Notes under the pieces: generated by a model
The model's input: only the letters and a program-made list of their open reading frames with translations
The model's database searches: none
What the model was told of the DNA's origin: nothing
Part shown: positions 16,345 to 24,965 of the stretch, piece by piece
How positions within the stretch are numbered: the stretch's first letter is position 1
Layout: the number at the start of each line of letters is the position of its first letter
From: Proteobacteria bacterium UBA2363
Lineage (GTDB): Bacteria > Pseudomonadota > Gammaproteobacteria > Xanthomonadales > UBA2363
Length of the DNA: 64,000 nt
Reading direction: 5' to 3'
Assembly: GCA_002344355.1 (NCBI GenBank)
Contig: DDTN01000015.1
Coordinates: forward strand, 70,636-134,635
Position numbers and translations under genes: made by a program

Positions 16345-16965
16345 TCAACGGCGTCCTTCCACGGGCGCCTCGATGCGCAGTGCCGGATCGTTGATCGCCG
16401 AGTAGCGCATCCGGGTCACACCCGTCTGGCGGGCGTCGCCTTCGTGCAGATCGACCTGCACGGGATGACCGTCGACCAGCAGCACCCGCGCGAAGCCCTC
16501 GCCGCCCGCCCAGCGGGCCCGCACACGGCGGGCGCCGGGGGCATCGCCAGGCTCCAGGGGTTCGGCGACCACCCGCATTCCCGGCATCTGCAGCATGCGC
16601 ACCGCATGGCTCCACTGGCCACGGAGCCCGTCCAGCGCACCCGGCGGCACGGCCTGCCGGTGCACCTGGCCGTCGATCTCCAGGTACACCTCGCTGCCGA
16701 TCAGGGTCTGCACGCCCTCGGCGGTGCGTGCGCGCAGGCGGTCCGGCGCGACGAACACCAGCTCGATGCGCGTGGGACCGTCCGCGTCGTCCTCGATGGA
16801 AGCCCGGTAGCTGCTGGCCGCGGCCAGCCGTTCGAGCGCGGCGATCAGCGCGGCGCGCGCCGCCGGGTCGTCGGCGGTCGCCGGCGCGCGCCCGGGCAGG
16901 GCCAGGCAGCAGGCGAGCACGGTCAGGCACAGCGCGCTGCGCATGACCAGGGGGAATCGGGACAT
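16345..16965 (-). CDS. LolA-like secreted protein
   Basis: Predicted periplasmic protein of 206 residues with signal peptide (MSRFPLVMRSALCLTVLACC onward, cleaved near APATA). The mature region has a half-barrel strand pattern resembling LolA-type lipoprotein carriers: ASSYRASIEDDADGP, RIELVFVAPDRLRART, TLIGSEVYLEIDGQVHR. No lipobox is clear. A good AGGAG lies before ATG 16965. It is downstream of and on the same strand as the kinase gene's 5' side, with a separate short spacer. The exact role is unknown; LolA-fold assignment is inferred from pattern only. Confidence 0.6.
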   Translation of the reverse strand: MSRFPLVMRSALCLTVLACCLALPGRAPATADDPAARAALIAALERLAAASSYRASIEDDADGPTRIELVFVAPDRLRARTAEGVQTLIGSEVYLEIDGQVHRQAVPPGALDGLRGQWSHAVRMLQMPGMRVVAEPLEPGDAPGARRVRARWAGGEGFARVLLVDGHPVQVDLHEGDARQTGVTRMRYSAINDPALRIEAPVEGRR

Positions 16966-17101
16966 GGTGATCTCCTGGGTCGCGGGGTCAGCCGGGGCAG
17001 GCCGCCCGACTGCGCGCCTGCCGGCACCTGGAACACGCCGGGCGCGCCCGGATCCCGACATCCCGGTGCTGGGCCCGGGCAGGCGCGGCCACAGTGCGCT
17101 T

Positions 17102-17115
17102 GCCCTCGCGAGGGC
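17102..17115. terminator. Palindrome 3' of the kinase gene
   Basis: Perfect 14-bp palindrome GCCCTCG/CGAGGGC, 12 bp downstream of the kinase stop on the minus strand. Possible terminator stem, no U-tract. Confidence 0.35.
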
Positions 17116-17126
17116 GCGGTGCGGGC

Positions 17127-19940
17127 TCAGTCCGCGCGCGCCAGGCGTGCCAGGAGATCCTCGGCCGCGGCCCGCTCCGGACTGAGCGGATGCTGGAATC
17201 GCCGGCAGGCCGCCAACGCCCGGCCGGCATGTTCGCGCGCCTGCTCCCCGGCGCCGGTCGCGGCCAGGGCCTCGGCGTGGAGCAGCCACAGCATCGGCAG
17301 GGTGCGCGGATCGGAAGGAGGCGCCAGGGCGTCCATGCGCGCCAGCGCCTGGCCGCTCAGGGCCAGCGCCCGGCGGCCATCGCCCCGCGCCAGCGCCACC
17401 CGCGCCTGGCCCGCCAGGGCCAGGGCATGGGCCAGCCCGGCACCGGGCACCGGGGCACCGAGGATCGCCTCGAACTCGCGCTCGGCCTCATCCAGGCCGG
17501 CGCGCCGGAGCAGCAGCCGGGCGGCGCGCTCCCGGGCCATCAGGGCGCCTGCGGAATCGGCCCCCTCCCAGGCGACCACCTCCGCGAGGGAAAGCGCGAA
17601 GGCCTCGGCAGCCTCCGCGTCCCGGCCGGTCGCCTCGTAGGCCTCGCCGAGCATCCGCTGCAGGTAGCCGAGGCGATGGCCCCGATGGGCCCGCTGGTGG
17701 CCGAGCAGAGCGCGCTCGAGATGCTCGACGGCGGCCGCGGGCTGGCCGTCGTGCACCAGCAGGCCGCCGATCATGGTCCGCACCAGGGCGACGTTGTCCT
17801 CGTCCTGCAGCGAAGGCTCCGCCGGCAGCAGGGCCAGGATGCGCGCGACCCCCGCCAGGGCCTGCTCGCGGTCGCCGCGGCCATGCAGGTTGCTGGCGCG
17901 GGTCGCCAGCGCATGCCAGTACTTGGCGCTGTCCTCGCCATGGGTGCGCAGCGCCAGGTCGATGGCGCGCAGGCTGGCGGCATCGGCGCCCTCGTGATCA
18001 CCGAGTGCGGCCCTGGCATGGCCCAGGTTGGCATAGCTCACCAGCAACTCGCCGTCGTAGCGGTCGAGGGCCTGCTCGAGGACCGCCGCCGCCTGGGCCA
18101 GATGGTCGGCCGCGCGGCGATCGTCGCCCGGCCCGCCCCGCTCCCAGTGGGCGGCGCCGAGGTTGGCCAGGGCGATGCCCAGCTCACGGTCGCCCGGCTC
18201 GGTGCGTTCGAACAGCTCGACCGCGCGTTCCAGCGCCGCGATGCGCTCCCCGATGCGGGCCGGATCGGCCTCCAGGGCGCTGCCCAGGCGCATCCACCAG
18301 CGGGCGCGCAAGGCGCTGCGGTCCAGGCCGGCCTGGCGGATCACCGGGTCGATTTCCCCGAGGATGCGCTCGGCGCCGGCGTAGTCGAGCATCAGGACGG
18401 CATCGTCGGCCTCCAGCAGGCGGCCCTCGATGACCATCGGATGGCGTTCGCCCAGTCGCGCCCGTGCCAGCGCCATGTGCCGGTGCTGGAACGCCCGGTA
18501 GCGATCGTGCTCGCCCAGCGCGCGGAACAGGCTGGCGGTCAGGCCCAGCAGTTCGGTTTCCAGCGCCGGTTGCCCGGCGAAGTCGCTGCTGATCCGGGCG
18601 GCGCCGCGCTCGAGCAGTTCCCGCGCGGTGATCTGGCCGCCCGGGGTGTCCGAGGCGACGTGCGGGTCGCTGGCGCGGAACACCCGCACCAGGAAATCCT
18701 TGGTCGCCGTGGCCCGCGCCGCCTGGTCGCGCGCGAGGCGCGCCTGCCAGGCCACCGCCAGGGTGCCGGCGAGCAATGCCGCCAGCACCATGGCGCTGGC
18801 CGCCACCGGCCAGCGGTTGCGGCGCAGGAAGCGGCGCAGCACGTACAGGCCGGCGCCCTGGCGCGCGTGCACGGGACGGTGCGCCAGGCAGCGGCGCAGG
18901 TCGGCGGCCAGGGCGCGGGCATCGGCGTAACGGTGCGCGGGCTCGGGCCGCAGCGCCTTGCCGACGATGGCGTCGAGGTCGCCGCGCAACAGGCGCGGGG
19001 GGACGCCGTAGCCCGGCCGGCTGGCCTGGCTCGGCATCGGTGGTGTCGATTCCAGCAGGCGCCGCACCGCCGCGCCCAGCGGCAGGCCGGTCACCGGCCA
19101 GGGCAGGGCGCCGGTCAGCAGTTCGTGGAGCACCACGCCCAGGGCATGGACGTCGGTGGCGACGCTGATCCGGCCGCCGGTGAGCTGCTCCGGCGCCGCG
19201 TAGGCCGCCGACAGGTGCAGCGTGGCGCTGGCGTCGCCGAGCACCGGGTCCTCCAGCAGGTGGGCGATGCCGAAGTCCAGCAGCTTGATGCGGCCATCGC
19301 CGTCGACCAGGATGTTGGCCGGCTTGAGATCGCGGTGCACGACCAGTTGCGCATGCGCGTAGGCGACCGCCTCGCAGACCTGCAGGAACAGGTCAAGCCG
19401 GTCGCGCAGGTCGGCGCGGGTACGCCGGCACCAGGCGAGCAGATCCTCGCCGTCGACGTACTCCATGGCCATGTAGGCCAGGCCTTCGGGCGCGACGCCG
19501 CCGTCGTACAGGCGCGCGATGCCGGGATGTTCCAGGCCGGCCAGGATCGCTCGCTCGCGGCGGAAGCGGCCATCGTCGGCGACCCCGGTGGCCAGGACCT
19601 TGATCGCCACCTGCTGGTCGAAGCCGCCCTCGACGCGCTCCGCCAGCCAGACCTCGCCCATGCCGCCGGCGCCCAGGGGCCGTTTCAGCTGCCAGGGACC
19701 CAGACGCTGGCCGGCCGCCATCCGCGCGGCGGCCTCCTGGCCCCGCCCGGACGGCGGAGGGATGGCATCCAGGAAGCCATCGTGCCGCCCGGCATGCGCC
19801 AGCAGGTCGAGCAGGCGACGCAGTCGGGCCTCGTCGCCGCGGCAGGCCCGCTGCAGGAACGCGGCTCTGCGCGCCGGCACCATGGCCAGCGCCCGGTCCA
19901 GCAGGCGCTCATCGGCAGGGTCGAGCTCGAGCCGTGCCAT
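17127..19940 (-). CDS. Membrane Ser/Thr protein kinase with TPR-type sensor region
   Basis: Hanks-type kinase of 937 residues. The cytoplasmic kinase domain spans about 82-350: glycine loop LGAGGMGEVW (89-98), catalytic Lys114 in VAIKV, HRDLKPANI (H202, D204), DFG at 222-224 and AAPEQL at about 248. All catalytic residues are present, so it should be active. One transmembrane helix follows at about 378-398. The remaining 540 residues are periplasmic, helical and TPR-like (repeated ALANLGAAHWERGG-type units). The start at 19940 gives a short acidic lead helix. It is divergent from an ECF sigma gene with 117 bp between starts, a recurrent pairing in Xanthomonadales-type genomes; the kinase may act on that sigma factor's pathway. 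Confidence 0.9.
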   Translation of the reverse strand: MARLELDPADERLLDRALAMVPARRAAFLQRACRGDEARLRRLLDLLAHAGRHDGFLDAIPPPSGRGQEAAARMAAGQRLGPWQLKRPLGAGGMGEVWLAERVEGGFDQQVAIKVLATGVADDGRFRRERAILAGLEHPGIARLYDGGVAPEGLAYMAMEYVDGEDLLAWCRRTRADLRDRLDLFLQVCEAVAYAHAQLVVHRDLKPANILVDGDGRIKLLDFGIAHLLEDPVLGDASATLHLSAAYAAPEQLTGGRISVATDVHALGVVLHELLTGALPWPVTGLPLGAAVRRLLESTPPMPSQASRPGYGVPPRLLRGDLDAIVGKALRPEPAHRYADARALAADLRRCLAHRPVHARQGAGLYVLRRFLRRNRWPVAASAMVLAALLAGTLAVAWQARLARDQAARATATKDFLVRVFRASDPHVASDTPGGQITARELLERGAARISSDFAGQPALETELLGLTASLFRALGEHDRYRAFQHRHMALARARLGERHPMVIEGRLLEADDAVLMLDYAGAERILGEIDPVIRQAGLDRSALRARWWMRLGSALEADPARIGERIAALERAVELFERTEPGDRELGIALANLGAAHWERGGPGDDRRAADHLAQAAAVLEQALDRYDGELLVSYANLGHARAALGDHEGADAASLRAIDLALRTHGEDSAKYWHALATRASNLHGRGDREQALAGVARILALLPAEPSLQDEDNVALVRTMIGGLLVHDGQPAAAVEHLERALLGHQRAHRGHRLGYLQRMLGEAYEATGRDAEAAEAFALSLAEVVAWEGADSAGALMARERAARLLLRRAGLDEAEREFEAILGAPVPGAGLAHALALAGQARVALARGDGRRALALSGQALARMDALAPPSDPRTLPMLWLLHAEALAATGAGEQAREHAGRALAACRRFQHPLSPERAAAEDLLARLARAD

Positions 19941-20044
19941 CCAGGTCGCATCGGGTCCGCGAAGCCGGTCCACAGGATAACCGAGCACGGCAGGCTGGCC
20001 GCCGCGGCCGGCACGCCGGCCCGGTCCATGGACCGGAGAACTGC

Positions 20045-20050
20045 CACAAT
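20045..20050 (+). promoter_or_regulatory. Leaderless-type -10 box of the ECF sigma gene
   Basis: CACAAT seven nt before the ATG at 20058, no Shine-Dalgarno between. Part of the 117-bp region shared with the divergent kinase gene. Confidence 0.35.
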
Positions 20051-20057
20051 CGCCGAC

Positions 20058-20597
20058 ATGAGCGAGCCGCCGCCCGCCATCGATGAGCGCGATGTCGGCC
20101 TGCTGGTCGAGCTGTTCTACGCCGACCTGCAGCGCCTGGCGCGGGGCGAACGCGCCCGCGTCCGGCACCGCCCGGAGACCATGCAGACCACCGCCCTGGT
20201 CCACGAGGCCTACCTGAAACTGGCCGGTCAGGTGCGCTTCCGCAGCCACGGCCACTTCCTTGCGACCGCGGCCCTGGCGATGCGCCAGGTGCTGGTGGGC
20301 CGGGCGCGGCAGCGGATGGCCGCCAAGCGCGGCGAGGGCGTGGCACCGCTGCCGCTGGACGTCGTGCTGCAGGCCGGCGTGGAAGGCGCGGTGGACGACG
20401 AACGTCTGATCGCACTGTCCGACGCCCTGGAAGAGCTGGAAAAACACCACCCGCGCCTGGCGCGCGTCATCGAATGCCGCTGGTTCGCCGGCTACAGCGA
20501 GGCGGAAACCGCCGTGGCACTGGGCGTCACCGACCGCACGGTGCAACGCGACTGGGCCAAGGCCAAGGCGTTGCTCTACGAGGCGCTGGGCGCCTGA
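20058..20597 (+). CDS. ECF-type RNA polymerase sigma factor (Sig-70_X6-like)
   Basis: ECF sigma factor of 179 residues. Region 2 contains ELFYADLQRLARGERARVR and QTTALVHEAYLKLAGQ, the pattern of the TIGR02999-type (Sig-70_X6) group. Region 4 (about 125-178) contains LEKHHPRLARVIECRWFAGYSEAETAVAL in two helices and the recognition helix VTDRTVQRDWAKAKALLYEAL. No anti-sigma gene is adjacent; instead the divergent neighbour is a transmembrane Ser/Thr kinase with a TPR sensor region. In this group a kinase commonly replaces the anti-sigma factor; a signalling link here is inferred from position. Confidence 0.88.
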   Translation: MSEPPPAIDERDVGLLVELFYADLQRLARGERARVRHRPETMQTTALVHEAYLKLAGQVRFRSHGHFLATAALAMRQVLVGRARQRMAAKRGEGVAPLPLDVVLQAGVEGAVDDERLIALSDALEELEKHHPRLARVIECRWFAGYSEAETAVALGVTDRTVQRDWAKAKALLYEALGA

Positions 20598-20664
20598 CAG
20601 GCCGTTGGAGTGAAGCCCGCTGGCTGCGGCCACGGATGGCCGACAAGCGAGGCGACTGCGCAAG

Positions 20665-20679
20665 CCGTCGATTCGACGG
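20665..20679. terminator. Inverted repeat between convergent sigma and carbonic anhydrase genes
   Basis: CCGTCGA-T-TCGACGG in the 163-bp gap between convergent stops. Its one-base centre makes a real RNA hairpin less certain. Confidence 0.25.
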
Positions 20680-20760
20680 GAGCGCGTACCGACCTGCGCC
20701 GGACGGGCGATCCGAAAAAGCGACCAGGACCGTCGTCCTTCAACGGGCTGCCCGGCGCGG

Positions 20761-21303
20761 TCAACCAGCCGGCGGTTCCGCCAGGTACTGGTCCTTCAGG
20801 TTCACGTAGTTCTTCGAGGAGTAGTACAGCGACTCGATCTCGACGTCGCTGAGCCGGCGCGCGAACCGCGCCGGGCTGCCCAGCCACAGCTCGCCCTCGC
20901 CCAGCACCTTGCCTGGCGAGAGCAGGGCACCGGCCCCCAGGAAGCCGTGCCGGCGCACCACGGCGCCATCCAGCACGGTGGCGCCCATGCCGATCAGGCA
21001 GGCGTCCTCGATGGTGCAGGCGTGGACGATGGCGCCATGGCCGATGGTGACGTCGGCGCCGATCAGGGTCGGGAAGCCGCCGGGCGTGTACGGTCCGTCG
21101 TGGGTGACGTGCACGATGGTGCCGTCCTGCAGGTTGCTGCGCGCGCCGATGCGGATGTGGTGGACGTCGCCGCGGACCACGGTGGTCGGCCACAGCGAGG
21201 CATCGTCGCCGATCACCACGTCGCCGATCACCAGCGCCGCCGGGTCGATCCAGACGCGTTCGCCCAGGGTGGGCCGGATGCCCTTGAAGCTGCGGATGCT
21301 CAT
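20761..21303 (-). CDS. yrdA: Gamma-class carbonic anhydrase-like protein
   Basis: Left-handed beta-helix (hexapeptide repeat) protein of 180 residues of the YrdA/gamma carbonic anhydrase family. Metal-ligand histidines appear in QDGTIVHVTHDG and in TIGHGAIVHACTIED, the expected three-His arrangement shared between subunits of a trimer. The N-terminus WIDPAALVIGDVVIGDDASLW and the region VVRGDVHHIRIG are diagnostic. The start overlaps the ltaE stop by four bases (ATGA). Many members of this family show little carbonic anhydrase activity, so activity is not certain. Confidence 0.9.
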   Translation of the reverse strand: MSIRSFKGIRPTLGERVWIDPAALVIGDVVIGDDASLWPTTVVRGDVHHIRIGARSNLQDGTIVHVTHDGPYTPGGFPTLIGADVTIGHGAIVHACTIEDACLIGMGATVLDGAVVRRHGFLGAGALLSPGKVLGEGELWLGSPARFARRLSDVEIESLYYSSKNYVNLKDQYLAEPPAG

Positions 21304-22334
21304 GGCGCGATTGTAGCGGCGGCGGGGGCGACGCCCGCGAACAACGCCACGGTCCGCGCGATGCCCTCGTCGTCCACGTCGAGGTGCACGACCAGGCGCA
21401 GCACCGGACCGTCGCCGCCCGGCAACACGATGCCTGCGGCACGCGCGGCGGCCGCCAGCGCCGGCCGCCGCGCCGGGTCGACGCGCACGAACACCATGTT
21501 GGTGTGGGCGCCGTCGACCTCGAGCCCGGGCAGGCCGCGCAGGCCGTCGGCCAGGCGCGCGGCCCGGGCATGGTCGTCGGCCAGCCGGCCGACATGGTGG
21601 TCCAGGGCATGCAGCGCCGCCGCGGCCAGCAGGCCGGCCTGGCGCCAGCCGCCGCCCAGCATCTTGCGCCAGCGCCGGCCGGCATGGACCAGGTCCGGGT
21701 CGCCCACCAGCACCGAGCCGACCGGCGCCCCCAGGCCCTTGGACAGGCAGACGCTGACGCTGTCGAACGGCGCCGCCACCGTCCGCACCGGCACGCCGCA
21801 GGCGACCGCGGCGTTGTACAGGCGGGCGCCGTCCAGGTGCAGGGCCAGGCCATGGCGGTCGCACAGGGCGCGGGCGCCGGACAGGTAATCGAGCGGCAGC
21901 GGCCGGCCGTGCCAGGTGTTCTCCAGCGCCAGCAGCCGGGTGCGCGCGAAATGCGGGTCGTCCGGCTTGATCGCCGCCTCGACCGCGGCCAGCGGCAGGG
22001 TGCCGTCGGGGGCCTGCGGCAGCGGCTGCGGCTGGATCGAGCCGAGCACGGCGGCGCCGCCGCCCTCGTAGCGGTAGGTGTGGGCGTCCATGCCGACGAC
22101 GTACTCGTCGCCGCGCGCGCAGTGGCACAGCAGGGCGACCAGGTTGGCCTGGGTGCCGCTGGGCAGGAACAGCCCGGCCCGGAAGCCGAGGTCGGCGGCG
22201 ACCCGCCGTTCCAGCGCGACGACCGTCGGGTCCTCGCCATAGACATCGTCGCCGACCTCGGCCGCGGCCATGGCGGCGCGCATGGCGGCGGTCGGCCGGG
22301 TGACGGTGTCGCTGCGCAGGTCGACGGGCTTCAT
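21300..22334 (-). CDS. ltaE: Low-specificity L-threonine aldolase
   Basis: PLP-dependent aldolase that splits L-threonine and L-allo-threonine to glycine and acetaldehyde; 344 residues, normal length. It opens VDLRSDTVTRPTAAMRAAM. The aldolase motifs VGDDVYGEDPTV, FLPSGTQANL and ENTWHGR (family: EnThn/GG) are present. The PLP lysine is in SVCLSKGLGAPVGS and the preceding LHLDGARLYNAA holds the cofactor Asp. A GATAGT box 27 nt upstream is a candidate -10. It heads a two-gene unit with the gamma carbonic anhydrase gene. Confidence 0.93.
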   Translation of the reverse strand: MKPVDLRSDTVTRPTAAMRAAMAAAEVGDDVYGEDPTVVALERRVAADLGFRAGLFLPSGTQANLVALLCHCARGDEYVVGMDAHTYRYEGGGAAVLGSIQPQPLPQAPDGTLPLAAVEAAIKPDDPHFARTRLLALENTWHGRPLPLDYLSGARALCDRHGLALHLDGARLYNAAVACGVPVRTVAAPFDSVSVCLSKGLGAPVGSVLVGDPDLVHAGRRWRKMLGGGWRQAGLLAAAALHALDHHVGRLADDHARAARLADGLRGLPGLEVDGAHTNMVFVRVDPARRPALAAAARAAGIVLPGGDGPVLRLVVHLDVDDEGIARTVALFAGVAPAAATIAP

Positions 22335-22360
22335 GGGGTCGGCATCCGGCTGGGCCGGCC

Positions 22361-22366
22361 ACTATC
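22361..22366 (-). promoter_or_regulatory. Candidate -10 box of ltaE
   Basis: GATAGT on the minus strand, 26-27 nt before the ltaE ATG. Confidence 0.35.
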
Positions 22367-22459
22367 GCGCATCGCGCCGGTCGCGGCGCCCCGGCCGTCG
22401 CCAGCCCGGCGGTCCGGCGCGCCGCCCCGTGCCGGCGGGCCGCTGCCGGCCGTCGCCGC

Positions 22460-22465
22460 TACACT
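22460..22465 (+). promoter_or_regulatory. Leaderless-type -10 box of xthA
   Basis: TACACT followed by six nt (GCCGGC) and the xthA ATG. There is no Shine-Dalgarno. Confidence 0.5.
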
Positions 22466-22471
22466 GCCGGC

Positions 22472-23239
22472 ATGAAGATCGCGAGCTGGAACGTGAACTC
22501 GCTCAAGGTCAGGCTGCCGCACCTGGCGCAATGGTGCGCGCAGGCGCAGCCCGACCTGCTCGCCCTGCAGGAGACCAAGCTCGACGACCCGGCCTTCCCG
22601 GCCGCGGCGATCGCCGAACTGGGCTACCAGGCGGTGTTCTCCGGCCAGCGCACCTACAACGGTGTCGCCCTGCTGGCGCGCGCGCCGATCGCCGACGTGG
22701 CCGCCGGGGTGCCCGGGCTCGACGATCCGCAGCGCCGCTACCTGGCCGCCACCGTCGCCGGCGTGCGCGTGGTCAACCTCTACGTGGTCAACGGCCAGGC
22801 GGTGGGCAGCGAGAAGTTCGAGTACAAGCTGCGCTGGCTGGCGGCGGTGCGCGAGGCGCTGGCCGCGGAGCTGGCGCGCCACCCCGACCTGGTCGTGCTG
22901 GGCGACTTCAACATCGCCCCCGACGACCGCGACGTCCACGACCCCCAGGCCTGGCACGAGAAGATCCTGTGCTCGACGCCGGAGCGCGAGGCCCTGCGTG
23001 GCCTGCTCGACCTCGGCCTGTGCGACAGCTTCCGCGTGCACAACGAGGAGGGTGGCCACTATTCCTGGTGGGATTACCGGCAGGCGGCGTTCCGCCGCGA
23101 CCTCGGACTGCGCATCGACCTGGTGCTGCTGTCGGACTCGCTGCGCGGACGGCTGGCGGCGGCCGGCATCGACCGCGAGCCGCGCACCTGGGAACGGCCC
23201 TCCGACCATGCGCCGGTCTGGGTCGACCTGGCGCCGTGA
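22472..23239 (+). CDS. xthA: Exodeoxyribonuclease III
   Basis: AP endonuclease/3'-5' exonuclease of base-excision repair, 255 residues. It starts KIASWNVNSLKVRLPHL. The Mg-binding Glu is in LLALQETKLDD. The catalytic region LVVLGDFNIAPDDRDVHDP, the R-x-D-L of DLGLRIDLVLLSD and the final SDHAPVWVDL His/Asp pair are complete. A TACACT box lies six nt before the ATG with no ribosome-binding site, suggesting a leaderless transcript. The stop overlaps the GTG start of the next gene (GTGA). Confidence 0.96.
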   Translation: MKIASWNVNSLKVRLPHLAQWCAQAQPDLLALQETKLDDPAFPAAAIAELGYQAVFSGQRTYNGVALLARAPIADVAAGVPGLDDPQRRYLAATVAGVRVVNLYVVNGQAVGSEKFEYKLRWLAAVREALAAELARHPDLVVLGDFNIAPDDRDVHDPQAWHEKILCSTPEREALRGLLDLGLCDSFRVHNEEGGHYSWWDYRQAAFRRDLGLRIDLVLLSDSLRGRLAAAGIDREPRTWERPSDHAPVWVDLAP

Positions 23240-23910
23240 GCCGGCGCCTGCTGCCCGAGCTGGCCGAATCGCTCGACCAGGACGAGCTGGACGAGCTGCA
23301 CGACGCGCTGTTCGCCCGCAACGGCGAGGACGGGCCGCTGCTGGACGGCCTGCACGGCCTGGTCACCGCGATCCTGGTCGGCCCGGACAAGGTGCCCGCC
23401 GAGGAGTGGCTGCCCCTGGTGCTCAATCCCGAGGAGCCGTTCGGCAGCCACCTGGAGGCCGACCACCTGACCCGCCTGTGCCTGCGCCTGTACCACGCCG
23501 TCGAACGTGGCCTGGAGCAGCTCATGTATGAGCCGATCCTGTCCGAGTACGGCGAGGAGGGCGAGGAAGCGGACGTCGAGGTCGATGCCCGCGGCTGGTG
23601 CGCCGGCTTCGCGCTCGGCATCGACCTGCGCGCGCGACTGTGGGAGCCGCGCCTGCGCTTCGACCCGCGGCTGACCGACCTGATGGCGCCGATCATGGCG
23701 CTGGCCTTCGCCGAGGGCCTGTTCGAGGAATTCAGCGACCCGCGCTGGCCGCCGCTGTCGGACGCCGAGCGCGAGGCCTGCCTGCAGATGATCCCCAGCT
23801 GCGTGATGGACCTGCAGCACTACTGGCGCGAGCACCCGATCGAGCACGGCCTGGTCGCGCCGAAGCCGGCGCGGCAACCCCGCAAGCGCGGCGGCCGCTG
23901 GGTGCACTGA
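23236..23910 (+). CDS. UPF0149/YecA-family protein (copy 1)
   Basis: Cytosolic acidic helical protein of 224 residues resembling the YecA/YgfB (UPF0149) family. The start is the GTG at 23236 that overlaps the xthA stop, giving MSRRLLPELAESLDQDEL; the next in-frame ATG would remove most of the N-terminal domain. Diagnostic segments are LLDGLHGLVTAILVGPDKVPAEEWLPLV and WCAGFALGIDLRARLW. The basic C-terminal tail (KPARQPRKRGGRWVH) replaces the usual Cys-rich SEC-C zinc tail. Function is unknown. A second family member is at 41090-41761. Confidence 0.82.
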   Translation: MSRRLLPELAESLDQDELDELHDALFARNGEDGPLLDGLHGLVTAILVGPDKVPAEEWLPLVLNPEEPFGSHLEADHLTRLCLRLYHAVERGLEQLMYEPILSEYGEEGEEADVEVDARGWCAGFALGIDLRARLWEPRLRFDPRLTDLMAPIMALAFAEGLFEEFSDPRWPPLSDAEREACLQMIPSCVMDLQHYWREHPIEHGLVAPKPARQPRKRGGRWVH

Positions 23911-23963
23911 GCCGCACCGACGCGGTCTGGACGCACGGCGCCGGGCAGCCCCGCGGCCGGCCC

Positions 23964-24965
23964 TCAGGGCGAGAGCACGCGCCAGTCGTCGCCGCCGGCG
24001 CTCTTGACCTCGTACAGGGCGAGGTCGGCATGGCTGTACCAGCTCGCCCATTCGGTGCCGGGCGGGCAGGTGGTGCCGCCGATGCTGACGGTGAGTTCCG
24101 GGCATCCGGGCAGGCGCAGCGAGCGCACGCCGGCGACCACCTGGCGGGCGCGCGCATGCAGCTCGTCGAGGCTGGCGATCTGGGTGATCAGGGCGAACTC
24201 GTCGCCGCCCAGCCGGCACGGCAGGTCGCAGGGCAGGGAAGCGTCCTGCGCCTCCATCGCCACCGCGCGCAGGGCCTGGTCGCCGACCAGGTGTCCGCAG
24301 CGGTCGTTGATCTGCTTGAAGCGGTCGAGGTCGATCAGCAGCAGGGCGAGCTGCCGGTCCGGCATCCGGTGTTCCTCGAAGCGTTCCAGGAACATGTAAA
24401 GGCCGCGGCGGTTGCACAGCCCGGTGAGCTCGTCGGTTCGCACCAGGCGCTGCGCGGTGCTGAGCTCGGACTCGGTGCGCCGCAGCGAGTCCAGCGTCAC
24501 CATCAGGTCCTCGTTGCGACGCTTTAGGTTGGCGATCAGCTGCTGTTCGCTGGCCACCAGGTAGGAGAACGACCGGCGCATGAACTGCGCGAGCAGCCGG
24601 GGCTGGGTCTCCAGCAGGTTGTCGAACGCCGCGTGTTCGATGGTGTGCAGCACGCAGGGCGAGTGCGCGATGGCGCTGGCGACCCGGGAATGGTTGCCGA
24701 TGAACAGGGCCAGCTCGCCGAAGAACTCGTGCGAGCCGAGCACCTTGTCGGGCTGGCCGTCGCCGAATTCCAGCTGCACCTGGCCGGATTCGATCACGTA
24801 CATGGCGCGGCCCTGCTCGCCGCGCCGGAAGATCGACTCGCCGCGCCGCAGCTCGCGGCGCTCGCCGGCGGCGGCCAGCAGCGCGTACTCGGCCTCCGAG
24901 AGCTGCCTGGGCAGCAGCGACTGGCGCACCGGCGCACTGAACACCGGCACATCGTCCTTGGCCAT
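23964..24965 (-). CDS. cNMP-binding domain/GGDEF diguanylate cyclase
   Basis: Signalling protein of 333 residues. The N-terminal cyclic-nucleotide-binding domain (about 10-130) shows ESIFRRGEQGRAMYVIESGQVQ and FFGELALFIGNHSRVASAI, the phosphate-cassette pattern. A short helical linker leads to a GGDEF domain (about 170-333) with DELTGLCNRRGL, LLLIDLDRFKQINDRCGH and intact GGDEF, so c-di-GMP synthesis is plausible. The inhibitory I-site RxxD is missing: the position reads LPCD. No transmembrane or DNA-binding segment is seen. ATGs at 25010 and 24992 are alternative starts. It probably couples a nucleotide signal to c-di-GMP output. Confidence 0.87.
   Translation of the reverse strand: MAKDDVPVFSAPVRQSLLPRQLSEAEYALLAAAGERRELRRGESIFRRGEQGRAMYVIESGQVQLEFGDGQPDKVLGSHEFFGELALFIGNHSRVASAIAHSPCVLHTIEHAAFDNLLETQPRLLAQFMRRSFSYLVASEQQLIANLKRRNEDLMVTLDSLRRTESELSTAQRLVRTDELTGLCNRRGLYMFLERFEEHRMPDRQLALLLIDLDRFKQINDRCGHLVGDQALRAVAMEAQDASLPCDLPCRLGGDEFALITQIASLDELHARARQVVAGVRSLRLPGCPELTVSIGGTTCPPGTEWASWYSHADLALYEVKSAGGDDWRVLSP

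Noticed and set aside
13569..20040. Repeated CCATGGnCCGGAGAAC at 13569 and 20027
   Set aside because: Sixteen of seventeen bases agree, but one copy is before the sigma factor and one in an empty gap with no gene at matching distance; GGAGAAC also occurs inside genes. Chance is likely.
17094..20597. 1167-codon plus-strand open frame opposite the kinase gene
   Set aside because: It is only the antisense of the kinase frame; its last part coincides with the real ECF sigma gene. High GC keeps stops out of reverse frames here, and the translation has no domain signature.
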